Positions 19,192 through 27,217 of a DNA stretch of 64,000 nucleotides are shown here, in pieces (the first letter of the stretch is position 1; every line of letters begins with the position of its first letter). Origin of the DNA: Bacteroidota bacterium (GTDB lineage Bacteria > Bacteroidota > Bacteroidia > Chitinophagales > LD1); assembly GCA_018267365.1 (NCBI GenBank), contig JAFDYQ010000009.1, forward strand, positions 1 to 64,000, given 5' to 3'. The translations under genes and the position numbers were made by a program. The notes beneath the pieces are model-generated. The model searched no databases. It saw nothing but the letters and a program-made list of their open reading frames with translations, and was not told the DNA's origin.

Positions 19192-19731
19192 ATGACTACA
19201 ATGAAATACATACTGATCGGCGCTATAGCCATGCTCACTATGAGCAGCTGCAAAAACCTCGTACCCTACTCAGATGCGGTCAAGACTAAATATAACCTCA
19301 GTGATGACCAGCTGAAGCACATTCAATTTTATGTGTCAGATCCCATAGTGCTGCAGCACAAGATCACTGATGGATCCAGCACACAGATAGCCGATGGCAA
19401 AATCAAGATCATAAACGGTGAGAAGGTGGAGGAGATCATCATCCGCAGCGGTACGCCGGGTGTACTGGTCAGAAATGACGACGGCAAATTTGAGGTCAGC
19501 TTTGAGAAGGGCGATGACCACTTCCTGCGCTTTGGATCCAATCCCAGCCGCTACAACTCCTACGTGCTGCTGGCCAGTGACTGGAAGGGCAAAATAGGTA
19601 CCGTAAACTATGCGGGCAATAAGTATTACACCTCTCCGGAGAGTGCAGATGCCATCCTGCTCATAGACATCCGCAAGATAGCCAATTACCAGAGGGATGA
19701 GCGCGTAGCCAAGGGCCGCAAAGTGAACTAA
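19192..19731 (+). CDS. Lipoprotein of unknown function
   Basis: This 179-residue protein has a lipoprotein signal (MKYILIGAIAMLTMSSC) with lipobox TMSSC, so it should be anchored to a membrane on the periplasmic side or exported. The rest (YNLSDDQLKHIQFYVSDPIVLQHKI, IIRSGTPGVLVRNDDGKFEVSFEKGD) is predicted to be mostly beta and carries no catalytic motif. I do not recognise the family. ATG 19192 and ATG 19201 are both possible. A strong terminator follows, so it is the last gene of its transcript. Confidence 0.75.
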   Translation: MTTMKYILIGAIAMLTMSSCKNLVPYSDAVKTKYNLSDDQLKHIQFYVSDPIVLQHKITDGSSTQIADGKIKIINGEKVEEIIIRSGTPGVLVRNDDGKFEVSFEKGDDHFLRFGSNPSRYNSYVLLASDWKGKIGTVNYAGNKYYTSPESADAILLIDIRKIANYQRDERVAKGRKVN

Positions 19732-19755
19732 GTTCCGGCCGGCATAAGATATAGT

Positions 19756-19791
19756 ATCCCGCTTTATACCTTGTAGAGCGGGATTTTTTTT
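19756..19791 (+). terminator. Strong intrinsic terminator
   Basis: ATCCCGCT (19756-19763) and AGCGGGAT (19777-19784) form a perfect 8-bp stem followed by a run of T. It lies 24 bases past the lipoprotein gene. Confidence 0.92.
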
Positions 19792-19898
19792 ATTTGGAAC
19801 GTTTTGGAAAAAACGGTATAAATCTCTAATATCCACATTAGAAACATCAGGGATACTCGATGTTTCATTATTTTGGTATCTGACTCAATAGAGTGCTT

Positions 19899-20615
19899 AT
19901 GTCCGTGCTGCGCCAGGTTTACAACTTTGTCTTTTCATCTGAGAAAGAACTGATCCGCTACGTCCGCTCTGCCACAGGCATCACACCATCCAATATCAAA
20001 CTCTATCAGCAGGTTTTCAATCACCGGTCCCTCTTTGGCGATGCCAAAGACAATAATGAGCGCCTCGAGCTGCTCGGAGACTCCGTACTGGACATGCTGG
20101 TCGCCGAGTTTCTCTACAAGAAATATCCCTACAAAGAGGAAGGCTTTATCACCGAGCTGCGTGCCAAAATAGTCAACCGCAAAACCCTGAATGAGACGGC
20201 GCAGAAACTCGGTCTGCTCGATAAGATCAACCTCAACAAGAAGATCATGACCGGCATGCCAAAGGATATAGGCGGCAATACCTTTGAGGCACTGATCGGC
20301 GCGCTGTATCTGGACGCCGGCTTTGAGCCGACCAAGCAGTTTGTATTCAAGCGTGTGCTGCGTGACCTGATAGATGTAGACGATCTTGAGATCACAGACG
20401 TGGACTTCAAGAGCAAGATGTACCACTATATCCAACGGGAGGGCAAGACTATAGAGTTTAAAGCCACCGAGGAGCAAAACCGCAACCGCCGCAGCTACTT
20501 CATCGTAGCGCTGGAGATAGACGGTAAGGTCATAGCCAAGGGCGAAGGCTACAGCAAGAAAGTGGCTGAGCAGAATGCCGCGATGAATGCGTTGAAAGAA
20601 CTGAAAGAGGTGTAA
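19899..20615 (+). CDS. rnc: Ribonuclease III
   Basis: RNase III cleaves double-stranded RNA in rRNA processing and mRNA turnover. The 238-residue protein has the signature NERLELLGDSVLDMLVAEFLY near residue 50, with the catalytic E and D pairs; GGNTFEALIGALYLDAGF supplies the second acidic set. A C-terminal dsRNA-binding domain follows (about 165-236, ending KVAEQNAAMNALKEL). ATG 19899 is chosen over an in-frame GTG two codons upstream. The next gene starts 12 bases downstream, so the two are probably co-transcribed. Confidence 0.96.
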   Translation: MSVLRQVYNFVFSSEKELIRYVRSATGITPSNIKLYQQVFNHRSLFGDAKDNNERLELLGDSVLDMLVAEFLYKKYPYKEEGFITELRAKIVNRKTLNETAQKLGLLDKINLNKKIMTGMPKDIGGNTFEALIGALYLDAGFEPTKQFVFKRVLRDLIDVDDLEITDVDFKSKMYHYIQREGKTIEFKATEEQNRNRRSYFIVALEIDGKVIAKGEGYSKKVAEQNAAMNALKELKEV

Positions 20616-20627
20616 AAAATTATAACT

Positions 20628-21224
20628 ATGAAGATTGGATTGATTGGTACCATCGCAGCTATTGCTTTGATTGCGTTATACTTTATAATGAGATGCAAAG
20701 AGCCCATGGAAAAGTCATCTGACAGTGAAAAATCAACTAACTCAACCTCAGATAAATTGCCTAAAGATAATCCGTACGGTGCCCTGCGTCACATGGCTTT
20801 ATCTGTCACATCCGATGCATTGCAGCTAAAACTAAGGAACGGCGATCAGGTATATGGCGTAATAACAGACATGGATATGGGCAGGGCAACTGTGACACTT
20901 GTTGCTTTTCAGACCGGAGATGCAAGTTTGTATTTCAGTACAGGAGGAGGCTTTTTAGGCAATGGATCAAAACCAATGGTCAAGGATGCTGCTGAAAAAC
21001 TAGTGACGGAGGCGCAAAACTATCTGGTCAAAGCAGAGAAGGTACAAAGTACAGATGTATTGCCCGCCAAAGGAATAGTGGTCTTTTATCTTAAAACCAA
21101 TGAAGGCATTTACAAGCTCAGTGAGGATATGGGCAACCTTGAAAAGGGTACATCAGATATACAATCAATGTTTAACAGAGCAAATGACGTTATTACCCAG
21201 ATTAGGCTAAACTCGCCTAACTAA
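20628..21224 (+). CDS. Membrane-anchored protein of unknown function
   Basis: This 198-residue protein has a hydrophobic N-terminal anchor (IGLIGTIAAIALIALYFIM), then a polar Ser/Thr/Lys stretch (KSSDSEKSTNSTSDKLPKD), then a folded part (ALRHMALSVTSDALQLKLRNGDQVYGVITDMDMG, with TGDASLYFSTGGGFLG). The anchor and orientation are seen; no family is recognised. It follows rnc by 12 bases and overlaps the 3' end of rlmN by 4 bases tail to tail. Its codons look more AT-rich than those of neighbours, which may mean weaker selection on its codon use. Confidence 0.7.
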   Translation: MKIGLIGTIAAIALIALYFIMRCKEPMEKSSDSEKSTNSTSDKLPKDNPYGALRHMALSVTSDALQLKLRNGDQVYGVITDMDMGRATVTLVAFQTGDASLYFSTGGGFLGNGSKPMVKDAAEKLVTEAQNYLVKAEKVQSTDVLPAKGIVVFYLKTNEGIYKLSEDMGNLEKGTSDIQSMFNRANDVITQIRLNSPN

Positions 21225-22273
21225 GCCGCCTTCTCCTCCTTATTGGCCAGCTGGCCGCAGGCGGCGTCTATATCTTTGCCACGGCTGCGGCGTACGGCAG
21301 CATTCACACCATTATTACGTAGGTGCGCTACAAAGGCATCCCGTCTGTCTGGCTTTGCCCGGCGTAGGGTTACGCCCTCTACATTGTTGTATTCTATCAG
21401 ATTGACGAAGGCGGGCACTTGCCGGGTCAGCTCTATCAGGTGATCCGCATCTTCTATCGAGTCATTGAAGCGGTCAAAAAGGATATACTCAAACGTTACC
21501 TTATTGCCGGTCTTGTCATGGAAGTAGTTGAGCGACTTCACCAGCTCCGGCAGAGGGTTGCTGCGATTGATATCCATGATCTGATCGCGCTTCTCATCTG
21601 TAGCCGCGTGCAGCGAGAGCGCGAGGTTAAAATTCATCTCCTCATCTGCCAGGCGCTCTATGCCGCGGCAGATACCGGAGGTAGAGACAGTGATACGCTT
21701 CTGAGACATGTGCAGCCCTGCCGGCGAGGTGATCAGACGGATGCTCTGCATTACATTGTCATAGTTTAGGAGGGGTTCGCCCATACCCATATAGACTATG
21801 TTGGTCAGCGGGCGGCCGGTGGTCTCTATCGCGCGCTGGTTGATGATCACCACCTGGTCATATATCTCGCCAAAATCCAGATTGCGCTCGCGCTTCAGCA
21901 TACCTGTGGCGCAGAAGGTGCAGCTCAGTGAGCAGCCCACCTGAGAGGACACGCAGGCCGTATTGCGCTCCTGGTCGGGTATCATCACACCCTCTATCAT
22001 CCGCCCGTCAAAGAGCTTCATACCTAGTTTCAGCGTGCCATCCTTACTCTGCTGCATGATCTGCTCGCTCACAGCGCGCAGGAGGTACTTCCCTTTCAGT
22101 TTTTCGCGCAGTGGCTTGGAGAGATTGGTCATCTCATCAAATGACCGCACGGACTTCTGCCACAGCCACTCATATACCTGCACACCGCGAAACTTGGGCT
22201 CACCCATCGCCACAAAGGCGGCTGCGATGTCCTCTTTAGATAGTTTGCGTATGTCAGTCAGTGTAGGGCTCAT
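21221..22273 (-). CDS. rlmN: Dual-specificity RNA methyltransferase RlmN
   Basis: RlmN is a radical-SAM enzyme that methylates C2 of A2503 in 23S rRNA and of A37 in some tRNAs. The 350-residue protein has the cluster motif CSLSCTFCATG and the upstream partner CVSSQVG. MGMGEPLLNYDNV and ALSLHAATDEKRDQIMDINR are also present. The C-terminal catalytic Cys is seen in DIDAACGQL. An N-terminal helical domain (KFRGVQVYEWLWQK) binds RNA. Length is normal. It stands alone; TATTTTTG at 22281-22288 is an exact -7 box 7 bases before the ATG. Confidence 0.96.
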   Translation of the reverse strand: MSPTLTDIRKLSKEDIAAAFVAMGEPKFRGVQVYEWLWQKSVRSFDEMTNLSKPLREKLKGKYLLRAVSEQIMQQSKDGTLKLGMKLFDGRMIEGVMIPDQERNTACVSSQVGCSLSCTFCATGMLKRERNLDFGEIYDQVVIINQRAIETTGRPLTNIVYMGMGEPLLNYDNVMQSIRLITSPAGLHMSQKRITVSTSGICRGIERLADEEMNFNLALSLHAATDEKRDQIMDINRSNPLPELVKSLNYFHDKTGNKVTFEYILFDRFNDSIEDADHLIELTRQVPAFVNLIEYNNVEGVTLRRAKPDRRDAFVAHLRNNGVNAAVRRSRGKDIDAACGQLANKEEKAA

Positions 22274-22287
22274 GGCGCTGCAAAAAT

Positions 22288-22325
22288 ACTAAAAACAAAG
22301 ACGGGTCCCTATGAGGAGACCCGTC
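22288..22325 (-). terminator. Terminator of the DUF1573 gene
   Basis: GACGGGTC and GACCCGTC form a stem with a short loop (22300-22325). TTTGTTTTT follows on the minus strand. It lies 24 bases past the stop of the DUF1573 gene and partly overlaps the -7 box of rlmN. Confidence 0.88.
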
Positions 22326-22349
22326 TGGTGATTTATTACGTCTGGCGTA

Positions 22350-22838
22350 TTACTTCTTTGGAGTAGGAGCCGGAGTGGTAGCTGGGGCCGGAGTAGCGGC
22401 AGGAGCGGCAGGAGCGGCAGGAGCGGCAGCACCGGCCTTCTCTTCTACTACGCCATTGATCTGGAGCACCTCGTTGTTGTTCTTAGCGTTTGAGCTTACA
22501 GTCACAGTCTTAGTGAAGTTGCCCAGACGGTTGATATCATAGTGTACTTTGATAGAGCCGTCCTTGCCTGGCAGGATAGCCTCTGTAGGGCACTGAGGCA
22601 CTGTACAGCCGCATGAGCCGTGGCATGAAGAGATGATCAGAGGAGACTTGCCTACGTTCTTAAACTTAAAGTAGCGAACGGCGTTGTTTTCATCACCCTT
22701 TACCACTTTACCGTAGTCTATGTTCTTAGTTTCCCACTTGATCTCAGGGGCATTTGGGTCAGCAGCCGGAGTGGCTTCTTGCGCGTGAGCGAAGGCAAAT
22801 GTACCTACGGCAGCGAGCATCAGGATAAGCTTTTTCAT
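22350..22838 (-). CDS. Secreted DUF1573 protein with Ala/Pro tail
   Basis: This 162-residue exported protein has a signal peptide (MKKLILMLAAVGTFAFAHA), then one DUF1573 immunoglobulin-like domain (about 30-125: IKWETKNIDYGKVVKGD, FKFKNVGKSPLIISSCHGSCGCTVPQCPTEAILPG). The CHGSCGC cysteine cluster is typical of the family. The C-terminus is a low-complexity Ala/Pro/Thr tail built on APAAP repeats. DUF1573 proteins are very common in Bacteroidota and their role is unknown; a chaperone-like or envelope role is only a guess. It has a complete promoter (22888-22917) and a terminator. Confidence 0.88.
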   Translation of the reverse strand: MKKLILMLAAVGTFAFAHAQEATPAADPNAPEIKWETKNIDYGKVVKGDENNAVRYFKFKNVGKSPLIISSCHGSCGCTVPQCPTEAILPGKDGSIKVHYDINRLGNFTKTVTVSSNAKNNNEVLQINGVVEEKAGAAAPAAPAAPAATPAPATTPAPTPKK

Positions 22839-22887
22839 TTTGTCTTTGATTGTTTTATTAAAGAATTTGATTGCGTGATGATCTAAA

Positions 22888-22917
22888 CAAATCTAATGCC
22901 TTTTTGCATTCAGACAA
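22888..22917 (-). promoter_or_regulatory. Bacteroidota -33/-7 promoter of the DUF1573 gene
   Basis: On the minus strand TTG (22917-22915), 19 bases, then TAGATTTG (22895-22888). This is an exact fit to the TTG-N19/20-TAnnTTTG arrangement. The start codon lies 49 bases downstream of the -7 box. Confidence 0.75.
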
Positions 22918-23024
22918 TTGCTACTACTCGATTTCATGGCTTTATTTAACAAATCTTTATGAAATACTGTAATCTGTGATGAGCCCGTCTGAGTCACCTT
23001 TGCGCCTTTGTTTATCTTCATCGG

Positions 23025-24884
23025 GTGAAATACAGGCTGTTAGTCTTCTTTTATATTTTGTCACTGGTGCTGATACTGGTATGGCAGCAGCTATACCATT
23101 TGCCTTTCATATTGGTGCCGCTGCATATCCTGGTCATGGCAGGCCTGCATACAGCAGCTCTGATCGCCATAGCAGCACTGGCCTCCTGGGGCCCCTCACG
23201 CTATATAGCTGCTTTACTTGTAGGGCTGTATTTTGTCAAAGTGCTATTCTTCTATCTGCTCCTCTTTGGCAGCACACATTTCTGGGGAGACATAGTGACC
23301 GTCAAGATACTAGGCACCTACTTCAAAGACTTTAATGGCTTCCTGCATTCATTGCCATTTTCATATAATGAGGCTATTCTGGCTATCGTAGCTTTTATCG
23401 CTATACCATTGGTGGCTTGTCTCTTGGCTGCGCGGCAGATACAGGATAGCCTCATTGATCTATGGTCAGGCGTGCTCAGCCGCAGTCGGCTACTCTTGAT
23501 CGTACTGGTGCTGGCCATCATAGCCAGTCCGCTTTTATTGAGAGCTAAGCGTTTCGCCCATTTGCGCGGTGAGCCGCTCATGGTCATGTTATGGGATCAC
23601 ATGTGGGGTCTGCGGGACAATCCCCTCTTCAGCCAGCGGCGTATCTATGCTGGCTGGGTAGACACCGGAGTACGGTCGGCATATAGGTATAAGAGCAATG
23701 TCGCCTCTGGCCGCAATGTCGTCCTGATCATAGTAGATGCTCTGCGCGCAGATCATCTCTCGGCATACGGCTACGAGCGCAGCACTTCTCCCTATCTCGA
23801 TAGCATGATACGTAGTGGCCATGCGCTACGTGTAGACCGATGCTACTCCACCTGTGCCAGTACACTCTGCGGGGTCACCAGCATCCTGCTCTCGCGTGAG
23901 TGGGAGGACTGCGCGGTCAATGGCTTTAATATCATCGGACTGCTGCATGATCAGGGCTACCATACCTATACCTTTATATCCGGTGCCCACAAAGAGTGGT
24001 ACAACATGGCCAAGTTTTACTCTGATGACTGCACGATGTACTTTGATGGCAAGGACTCTAAAAAATACTACTTCAAAGATGACCGGGTACTGCTAGAGGG
24101 GTTAGGCAAAGTACCGCCGTATCAGACTACCCCGTCTTTCTTCTACTTTCATCTTCAGTCTACCCATGAGACCGGCGCGTTGCAAGACCGCTATGCTATC
24201 TATAGCCCTTACAAAAAGAGCATCGCTACACAAGGGATGAACGGACAGGCAGCCGTGAATGAATATGACAACAAAGTACTCCAGGCAGATGACATCATCC
24301 GCCAGATCATCTATATGCTGGCGCAAAAGGGTTATATCAAAAACAGCATGGTAGTGATCACCTCTGATCACGGTCAGGGACTGGGTGAGCACGGTGTATC
24401 AGGTCATGTAGACTGGCTGTATGACCCGCAGACCTCGGTGCCACTGATATTCATAGATGATAGTCCGGCGGTCTATCAAAACCATACTCTGGCCAATCAC
24501 ATTGACATAGCTCCTACTATAGCCGGCAGGTTGGGTCTGCCGCAGCCCTCTACCTGGCAGGGCCGCTCCCTGCTGCTGCCCGACACTTCACGATATACTT
24601 TTCACGAGACGGGCAAAGATCAACTGGAGACCGGCACAGCTAAATACATGATCATTTATAGCCCCGAGGATAGTACGAGGCACCTTTACAAATACATCTA
24701 CTCCCTGGATCCATACCGAGAGGAGCTGTATGATGTGTACAGTGACCCACAGGAAAAAAACAATCTGGCTCCTGCGGCACACAGTTTTATCATTGATCAT
24801 TTCATGCCTCTGGTCAGGCCGGAAAGCGAAGGACTAGACCACACCGGAAAAATCCATAACTTTGGCAAAAACCAAAACAAATGA
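23025..24884 (+). CDS. Membrane sulfatase/phosphoethanolamine transferase-like protein
   Basis: This 619-residue protein has about five N-terminal transmembrane helices (1-185) and a C-terminal alkaline-phosphatase-fold domain. Metal-site motifs are NVVLIIVDALRADHLSAYGY (near 235), a Ser/Thr nucleophile stretch CYSTCASTLCGVTSI (near 280) and VITSDHGQGLGEHG with GHVDW (near 450). Members of this superfamily act as sulfatases, phosphoethanolamine or phosphoglycerol transferases on lipids and glycans. The membrane region favours an envelope-modifying transferase, but the substrate cannot be told. No ATG fits, and GTG 23025 gives KYRLLVFFYILSLVLIL. Its last 4 bases overlap the Bax-inhibitor-like gene (ATGA), so translation is probably coupled. 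Confidence 0.82.
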   Translation: MKYRLLVFFYILSLVLILVWQQLYHLPFILVPLHILVMAGLHTAALIAIAALASWGPSRYIAALLVGLYFVKVLFFYLLLFGSTHFWGDIVTVKILGTYFKDFNGFLHSLPFSYNEAILAIVAFIAIPLVACLLAARQIQDSLIDLWSGVLSRSRLLLIVLVLAIIASPLLLRAKRFAHLRGEPLMVMLWDHMWGLRDNPLFSQRRIYAGWVDTGVRSAYRYKSNVASGRNVVLIIVDALRADHLSAYGYERSTSPYLDSMIRSGHALRVDRCYSTCASTLCGVTSILLSREWEDCAVNGFNIIGLLHDQGYHTYTFISGAHKEWYNMAKFYSDDCTMYFDGKDSKKYYFKDDRVLLEGLGKVPPYQTTPSFFYFHLQSTHETGALQDRYAIYSPYKKSIATQGMNGQAAVNEYDNKVLQADDIIRQIIYMLAQKGYIKNSMVVITSDHGQGLGEHGVSGHVDWLYDPQTSVPLIFIDDSPAVYQNHTLANHIDIAPTIAGRLGLPQPSTWQGRSLLLPDTSRYTFHETGKDQLETGTAKYMIIYSPEDSTRHLYKYIYSLDPYREELYDVYSDPQEKNNLAPAAHSFIIDHFMPLVRPESEGLDHTGKIHNFGKNQNK

Positions 24885-25579
24885 ATACGACGTCGTATAA
24901 TGCCTCCGAGATCAAACTCGCGCAGTCTACATTTATCAGCAAGGTTTACTCCTGGATGTCTCTCGCCCTGCTCATCACCGGTGCCGTAGCTGCCTATATA
25001 GCCAGCTCTGATGCACTCATGGAGATAATAGTCGGCAACAGGGGTGTATTTTACGGCCTGCTGCTCGGAGAGCTCGCGCTGGTATGGGTCATCTCTGCAG
25101 CTATCAATAGACTCTCTGCTACTACAGCTACAGGGCTTTTTATCCTCTACTCTGTCATGAATGGTCTGACGCTATCGGTCATCTTCCTGCGCTATACTGC
25201 CAGCTCTATCGGTACTACCTTCTTTGTCACAGCCGGTACCTTTGCGGTGATGAGTGTATATGGCCACACTACCAAGCGCGACCTGACTAGCTGGGGCAAT
25301 CTGCTGCTGATGGCACTCATAGGTCTGATCATCGCCTCCGTAGTCAATCTCTTCTGGCAAAACTCCATGTTCTACTGGATCTGTACCTATGCAGGCATAC
25401 TGATCTTTGTAGGCCTCACAGCATATGACACGCAGAAAATAAAAGAATACGGCGCACAGGGATTCAGCGATTCTGACAGCATGCAGAAGGGTGCACTGAT
25501 AGGTGCACTGCAGCTATATCTGGATTTTATCAATCTCTTCCTGTACATACTCCGCCTGCTGGGCAATAGGAGAAACTGA
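24881..25579 (+). CDS. Bax inhibitor-1/YccA family membrane protein
   Basis: This 232-residue protein has seven hydrophobic helices and the BI-1 pattern: FISKVYSWMSLALLITGAVAAYI at the N-terminus, LSVIFLRYTASSIGTTFFVTAGTFAVMSVYGHTTKRDLTSWG in the middle, and the C-terminal helix pair with VGLTAYDTQKIKEYG then ALQLYLDFINLFLYILRLLG. The Asp residues of the last helices are those used for pH-dependent Ca2+ leak in YetJ-like members. Function in bacteria is mostly unknown. The start overlaps the stop of the sulfatase-like gene, so both are one unit. The stop lies 8 bases from the convergent kinase-like gene. Confidence 0.93.
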   Translation: MNTTSYNASEIKLAQSTFISKVYSWMSLALLITGAVAAYIASSDALMEIIVGNRGVFYGLLLGELALVWVISAAINRLSATTATGLFILYSVMNGLTLSVIFLRYTASSIGTTFFVTAGTFAVMSVYGHTTKRDLTSWGNLLLMALIGLIIASVVNLFWQNSMFYWICTYAGILIFVGLTAYDTQKIKEYGAQGFSDSDSMQKGALIGALQLYLDFINLFLYILRLLGNRRN

Positions 25580-25587
25580 TCCGTACT

Positions 25588-26919
25588 TCATATCTCGTAG
25601 TCGTATCGCTCATTGTTCCGTTTCAGTATGTCCCTTAGGGACTCCCGCACTCCTGATGCTGCAGATATACCGTCGAGACGCGCCTGTATCACAGCCAGCA
25701 TCTCTGCCACTGCGCTATGCGCCTCCTGCTCTGTGATATCATAGTTGGCAGCCAGCCACTTGTAGTCAAAGTCTTCAAAGTGTATGCGCATTCTTTCCCT
25801 CCACACATCCATGCCATATACAAATATTAGTGCCGCAAAACCCTCTACGCTCACCTCTCCGCTCAGCATGGGTAGCGATAGCAGCACCAGCACGCAGAGG
25901 CTGGCGTGGCGATAGTCCTCCTCAAAATCCTCCCTGGTATATCCGGTTACTCCTTTACTGACCAGCAGGTCATAATAACGTTGCTTTGATGTCTCTTGCA
26001 CTGCCTTGCGATGACTGGATATCAGGCTCAGGATGAGAAAATAAGCGAGATCAAATGCTGCGCGGCCTTTGCGCGTAGCCTGCCAGTCTATCAGTACATA
26101 GCGGCCATCTGCTGCTATGGGAAACATCATATTGCCTATACGCGCGTCTCCATGCAGCACCGTCTGGGGATTATTGGTCCATATCCAGCATTTCACCAGC
26201 ACCTTGCGTGCGGGTATACTCCATTTCCCTGCCACCAGCGAGTCAAAAAAATGTACCGTCATATCATCTATGAGCATGATCCTTTTCATGCGCTCTGACC
26301 TATCGCCCCAGTATCTGGCATGCAGTGTAGCCAGACCATCCAGTGCGAGGTCCAGGTGCTCTCCGCGCAGATGGTCATAGGCACATTCTCTATACTCCAT
26401 ATCACCGGTCATCAGTTCTGTCACGAGGCATAGATTGCCTGTAGCGGCAGATACCTTCGCTATAAAAACTTTGGGGGCAGGTATGCCATCCTGATTGACG
26501 AAATACTCATTGAACCAACTCTCTTTGATGTGATTTAGCTGTAGATTGAATATCGTCCTGTTCCACACAGTGCCCATAGAAGGTGCAAACTTTGCAAAGC
26601 ATCTGAGAGTACGCGGGCCATCTTGTGCTATATACTGGATAGTGATACTCGCTGCATCCGAGCGAAAAATGCTGGACTGGTCCATAGGACGTACTATGCA
26701 CTCAGTGGGCTCCGCATCTACCGGCAGCACATTATTCTTTTTTAGCTCGGCTATCAGCCAGTCCTTTCGATTTTGTAGCTGATCTACATCCCGGGGAAAG
26801 CTAAGTGGAAAGCGCAGTTTGCGATCCAGCCATGCCACGATAAAGCTGATACCTACCACAGGCAGGTAGATGACCCAGGAGAGATAGATACGGATAGTGA
26901 GCGAGAGTGGTATCTTCAT
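25588..26919 (-). CDS. Phosphotransferase (aminoglycoside/choline-kinase-like) protein
   Basis: This 443-residue protein has an N-terminal hydrophobic segment (IYLSWVIYLPVVGISFIVAWL) and a kinase fold of the APH/ecdysteroid-kinase-like group. The catalytic loop is TVLHGDARIGNMMF and the metal-binding motif YVLIDWQATRKGRAAFDLAYFL. NLCLVTELMTGDMEYRE resembles the hinge. Related proteins phosphorylate small hydroxylated compounds; the substrate here is unknown and there is no evidence for drug resistance. TAGATTTG at 26924-26931 is an exact -7 box 4 bases before the ATG, pointing to a leaderless transcript. Confidence 0.78.
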   Translation of the reverse strand: MKIPLSLTIRIYLSWVIYLPVVGISFIVAWLDRKLRFPLSFPRDVDQLQNRKDWLIAELKKNNVLPVDAEPTECIVRPMDQSSIFRSDAASITIQYIAQDGPRTLRCFAKFAPSMGTVWNRTIFNLQLNHIKESWFNEYFVNQDGIPAPKVFIAKVSAATGNLCLVTELMTGDMEYRECAYDHLRGEHLDLALDGLATLHARYWGDRSERMKRIMLIDDMTVHFFDSLVAGKWSIPARKVLVKCWIWTNNPQTVLHGDARIGNMMFPIAADGRYVLIDWQATRKGRAAFDLAYFLILSLISSHRKAVQETSKQRYYDLLVSKGVTGYTREDFEEDYRHASLCVLVLLSLPMLSGEVSVEGFAALIFVYGMDVWRERMRIHFEDFDYKWLAANYDITEQEAHSAVAEMLAVIQARLDGISAASGVRESLRDILKRNNERYDYEI

Positions 26920-26936
26920 TTCTCAAATCTAATAAC

Positions 26937-26966
26937 AATAAAAAAGGTGCACCATGGTGCACCTTT
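26937..26966 (-). terminator. Perfect palindromic terminator
   Basis: AAAGGTGCACCA and TGGTGCACCTTT (26943-26966) form an uninterrupted 24-bp palindrome followed by TT and an A/T-rich stretch on the minus strand. It closes the adhesin/PID-CTERM transcript. Confidence 0.85.
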
Positions 26967-26985
26967 CACTGGATGTGAAGAAGGT

Positions 26986-27195
26986 TTATTTTTCTTTCTG
27001 CCGGAGTGAAGCATAGGCATAGCCGGCTACTCCTGCCAGCAGCATGATAGCCCCGCCATCTATCGGAGCGCCGGTGGCAGGAGGCGGGCCGCCTGAGCCA
27101 GAGCCGCCGCCACCGCCAGGTGGCTGGCCAGAGATCGTTCCTGCGGCACCGATCATCATCACTACGATCCAGGTTTTCAGCATTGTAGCTTTCAT
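26986..27195 (-). CDS. Small PID-CTERM-like sorted protein
   Basis: This 69-residue protein has an N-terminal signal (MLKTWIVVMMIGAAGTISG), a short Gly/Pro-rich linker (QPPGGGGGSGSGGPPPATG), the motif APIDGG, a hydrophobic helix (AIMLLAGVAGYAYASL) and a basic end (RQKEK). This tripartite tail (PIDGG, helix, basic residues) matches what is called PID-CTERM in Bacteroidota. It resembles exosortase/archaeosortase-type sorting signals. The mature part is only the linker, so the product would be a very short Gly/Pro peptide. The gene starts 22 bases past the stop of the 1721-residue T9SS protein. No sortase-like gene is in the window. Confidence 0.72.
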   Translation of the reverse strand: MKATMLKTWIVVMMIGAAGTISGQPPGGGGGSGSGGPPPATGAPIDGGAIMLLAGVAGYAYASLRQKEK

Positions 27196-27217
27196 ATCTG
27201 TATATTGAATTTTAAGT

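Noticed and set aside
25588..26919. Kinase-like protein considered as an aminoglycoside resistance gene
   Set aside because: Only the general fold motifs are present, there is an N-terminal hydrophobic segment and no resistance-gene context.
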